64,000 bases of DNA from CAWFNW01 sp963817405 (GTDB lineage Bacteria; Actinomycetota; Coriobacteriia; Anaerosomatales; Anaerosomataceae): assembly GCA_963817405.1 (NCBI GenBank), contig CAWFNW010000002.1, forward strand, positions 496,001-560,000. The letters run 5' to 3'. This document shows positions 62,253 to 64,000 of the stretch, in pieces. Below the pieces are notes generated by a model. The model did no database searches and was not told the origin of the DNA. It saw only the letters and a list, made by a program, of their open reading frames with translations. A program made the position numbers and the translations under genes. Positions within the stretch are counted from its first letter, which is position 1, and each line of letters starts with the position of its first letter.

Positions 62253-63557
62253 ATGGCGTCGAGTCGCCGATCGTGGACGGTCGACCTGATGCTGGTGATC
62301 GCGACGACGATCATCGGTTTGGTAGCCGCCGCGGCGCTCATCATCGATGTCCCCCGGATGGTGTTCACTGTCGTCGTCGTAGGACTCGTGCTCATCGCGC
62401 TCGGCATGGTCGTCGCGCGCTTCCGCACCCGCCCGGACCATCTCCGCGCGATGCAGTCGCAGCAGATACTCGAGATCGCGGACCGCTCGCTCGTTCACCT
62501 CCGACGAGGGCTCGACTACGAAACCGCGCAGGCGGTCTGCCGCCTCGCCCTCGAGGAGAGCGAGGCAGCCGCCGTCGCCATCACCGATACCGAGCGCGTC
62601 CTCGGTTTCGCCGGCATCGGGCAGGACCACCACGAGGTCGGTGGCCCGATCCTCACGCGCGCCACACGCGAGGCGATCGAGGTGAACGAGCACCGCATCC
62701 TCGGCACGCGGGAGGAGATCGGCTGCCCGAAAGAGGGGTGCCTGCTTCGCGCGGCTATCGTCGTGCCGCTGCAGTCGCGTGGCGAGCCGGTCGGGACGCT
62801 CAAGTTCTACTACACCACAGCGCGTCTGCTGAACGAAACGCAGGTCACGATGGTCGAAGGGCTCGCACAGCTGCTCTCAACGCAACTGGAGCTCTCCGAG
62901 CTGGAGGCGCAGACGCAGCTCGCGTGCCGCATGGAGCTCAAGGCGCTGCAGGCGCAGATCAACCCGCATTTCATGTTCAACACGATCAACACCATCGCGA
63001 GCTTGATTCGCACGGACCCCACGCGGGCCCGGGAGCTGCTCCGCGAGTTCGCACGGTTCTACCGGCGCACCCTCGAGGAGAACCAGGAGCTCGTGCCGCT
63101 CTCGCGTGAGCTGGAGTACGCCCGGAGCTACCTGATCTTCGAGCGAGCCCGGTTCGGCGACCGCATTCGCGTGAGCGAGCGCGTCGGGGCCGGCATCGAG
63201 GACGCGCAGGTTCCGGCCTTCATCCTGCAGCCGCTCGTCGAGAACTGCGTGCAGCACGGCATGCGCCCGGATGGGCCGCTCGATATCGAGATCGCGGTCG
63301 AGCGGCATGTTGGCGCCATCACCATGTCGGTCAGCGATGACGGCCTCGGCATCGAGCCCGACGCGCTCGAGCGCGTCCTCGAGGCGGGGACCGGCAAGGG
63401 GCTGGGCATCGCGCTTCGGAACGTGCAGGATAGAGTGCGTGGACACTACGGTCCCGGCAGCGGACTTGCCATCACGAGCGAGCGCGGTGTGGGTACGACC
63501 GTGACGGTCACGCTCGTACAGAGCCGTACCGACCCGAGCGGGGTGGATCGTGCTTAA
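62253..63557 (+). CDS. lytS: LytS-family sensor histidine kinase
   Basis: 434 residues. Two helices at about 10-50 (LMLVIATTIIGLVAAAALII, then VFTVVVVGLVLIALGMVV), far fewer than full LytS, so it lacks the 5TM domain. A GAF domain (about 75-205) includes CPKEGCLLRAAIVVPL. Histidine kinase region INPHFMFNTINTIASLI, and ATPase boxes LVENCVQHGM and DDGLGIEP. ATG 62253 follows GGAGG by 7 bases. Its stop overlaps lytR by eight bases. The 174 bases before it hold a -10-like TATACT (62152-62157) but no paired -35. Confidence 0.93.
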   Translation: MASSRRSWTVDLMLVIATTIIGLVAAAALIIDVPRMVFTVVVVGLVLIALGMVVARFRTRPDHLRAMQSQQILEIADRSLVHLRRGLDYETAQAVCRLALEESEAAAVAITDTERVLGFAGIGQDHHEVGGPILTRATREAIEVNEHRILGTREEIGCPKEGCLLRAAIVVPLQSRGEPVGTLKFYYTTARLLNETQVTMVEGLAQLLSTQLELSELEAQTQLACRMELKALQAQINPHFMFNTINTIASLIRTDPTRARELLREFARFYRRTLEENQELVPLSRELEYARSYLIFERARFGDRIRVSERVGAGIEDAQVPAFILQPLVENCVQHGMRPDGPLDIEIAVERHVGAITMSVSDDGLGIEPDALERVLEAGTGKGLGIALRNVQDRVRGHYGPGSGLAITSERGVGTTVTVTLVQSRTDPSGVDRA

Positions 63558-64000
63558 GGCGCTGGTGGTCGATGATGAGGCACCTGCCCGCTCGGAGCTC
63601 CGCTTCCTTCTGGGTGAGCTCGGCGGGGTCGAAGTGATCGGTGAGGCGTCGAACGCCGCCGAGGCGCTGCAGCTGATCCGCGCCATCCCGTACGACGTCG
63701 TGTTCCTCGATGTGGACATGCCGGGGCTCACGGGGGTGGAGCTTGCCGAGGCACTCAATGCCGCCGAACGGTCGCCCGCCATCATCTTCGTGACGGCGCA
63801 CAGCGAGTATGCGGTGAAGGCGTTTCAGGTGGCGGCCACCGACTATCTCGTCAAGCCCGTGGAGTCCGATCGCCTGCGTCAGGCGGTGGAGCGCCTCCGT
63901 CCCGCGCAGGCAGCGCCGGCACGTGTCGAGCGCATCCCCGTTGAGAAGGCCGGGCGCAAGCTGTTGCTCCAAGTGGGCGACATCTTCTACATCATGGCGA
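63550..64000 (+). CDS. lytR: LytR-family response regulator, 3' end outside window
   Basis: The first 150 residues are visible. The receiver has VVDDEAPARSEL, the phospho-aspartate in FLDVDMPGLTG, threonine in FVTAHSEYAVKAF and lysine in YLVKPVE. The beginning of a LytTR DNA-binding domain follows (RIPVEKAGRKLLL). The GTG start overlaps the lytS stop, so the two form a coupled pair. Targets of such pairs are often cell-wall or transport genes; here unknown. The gene runs past base 64000. Confidence 0.93.
   Translation, partial: MLKALVVDDEAPARSELRFLLGELGGVEVIGEASNAAEALQLIRAIPYDVVFLDVDMPGLTGVELAEALNAAERSPAIIFVTAHSEYAVKAFQVAATDYLVKPVESDRLRQAVERLRPAQAAPARVERIPVEKAGRKLLLQVGDIFYIMA

Overview
The window is 64 kb of gene-dense, high-G+C bacterial DNA with short intergenic gaps, many GTG starts and many ATGA/GTGA overlaps. 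No rRNA, tRNA, CRISPR array, transposase or phage gene was seen. The content suggests an anaerobic or facultative high-G+C Gram-positive-like bacterium, most plausibly a Coriobacteriia-type actinobacterium. Pointers are a four-subunit 2-oxoacid:ferredoxin oxidoreductase, arginine deiminase and carbamate kinase, a hydrogenase-like iron-sulfur sensor, AmrS-type radical SAM chemistry, histidine degradation, a short SRP RNA next to dnaX, and a PdaA-like deacetylase. This is inference from gene content; no marker in the window fixes the taxon.

Layout. 1-2.6 kb: end of a histidine-utilisation operon (hutU, hutI). 2.6-7.9 kb: a LysR regulator divergent from a membrane protein of unknown function, another membrane protein, a YgjP-like metallopeptidase, and an NfeD/SPFH membrane pair. 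8.0-11.3 kb: carbamate kinase, and a reverse-strand sensor with a PP2C phosphatase output. 11.5-15.8 kb: a MarR-controlled heterodimeric ABC exporter with a clear promoter/operator. 15.8-19.6 kb: YqeY-like protein, SnoaL-like protein, thymidine kinase, arginine deiminase, nitroreductase. 19.6-24.5 kb: small metabolic genes (RlmA-like methyltransferase, thioesterase, adenosine-specific kinase, PdaA-like deacetylase, cobT). 24.5-30.7 kb: a secreted zinc protease, a glucose-dehydrogenase-like lipoprotein and a CHASE4-like/HAMP/PAS/GGDEF/EAL protein. 30.7-38.4 kb: DEAD-box helicase, methyltransferase, ABC-2 exporter, RlmKL-like fused rRNA methyltransferase, amidohydrolase, cold-shock protein. 38.5-43.9 kb: DMT transporter, transglutaminase-like protein, psuK-psuG, a frameshifted methyltransferase and an ABC ATPase. 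44.0-47.8 kb: zinc peptidase, ffs, dnaX-ybaB-recR. 47.9-50.9 kb: the por operon. 51-54.3 kb: PstS-like lipoprotein, lysC, asd. 54.3-62.1 kb: an OmpR/HK pair, a QueT-like transporter, a hydrogenase-like/GGDEF fusion, AmrS, a glycosyltransferase and a TauE-like transporter. 62.2-64 kb: a LytS/LytR pair cut by the window end.

The most unusual item is the protein at 57099-58922. It has ferredoxin clusters, a [FeFe]-hydrogenase-like domain lacking the proton-transfer cysteine, a further Fe-S domain, and a GGDEF domain whose active-site motif is destroyed while a c-di-GMP I-site pattern (RxxD, five residues before the motif) is kept. It looks like a redox or H2 sensor joined to a c-di-GMP receptor rather than an enzyme.
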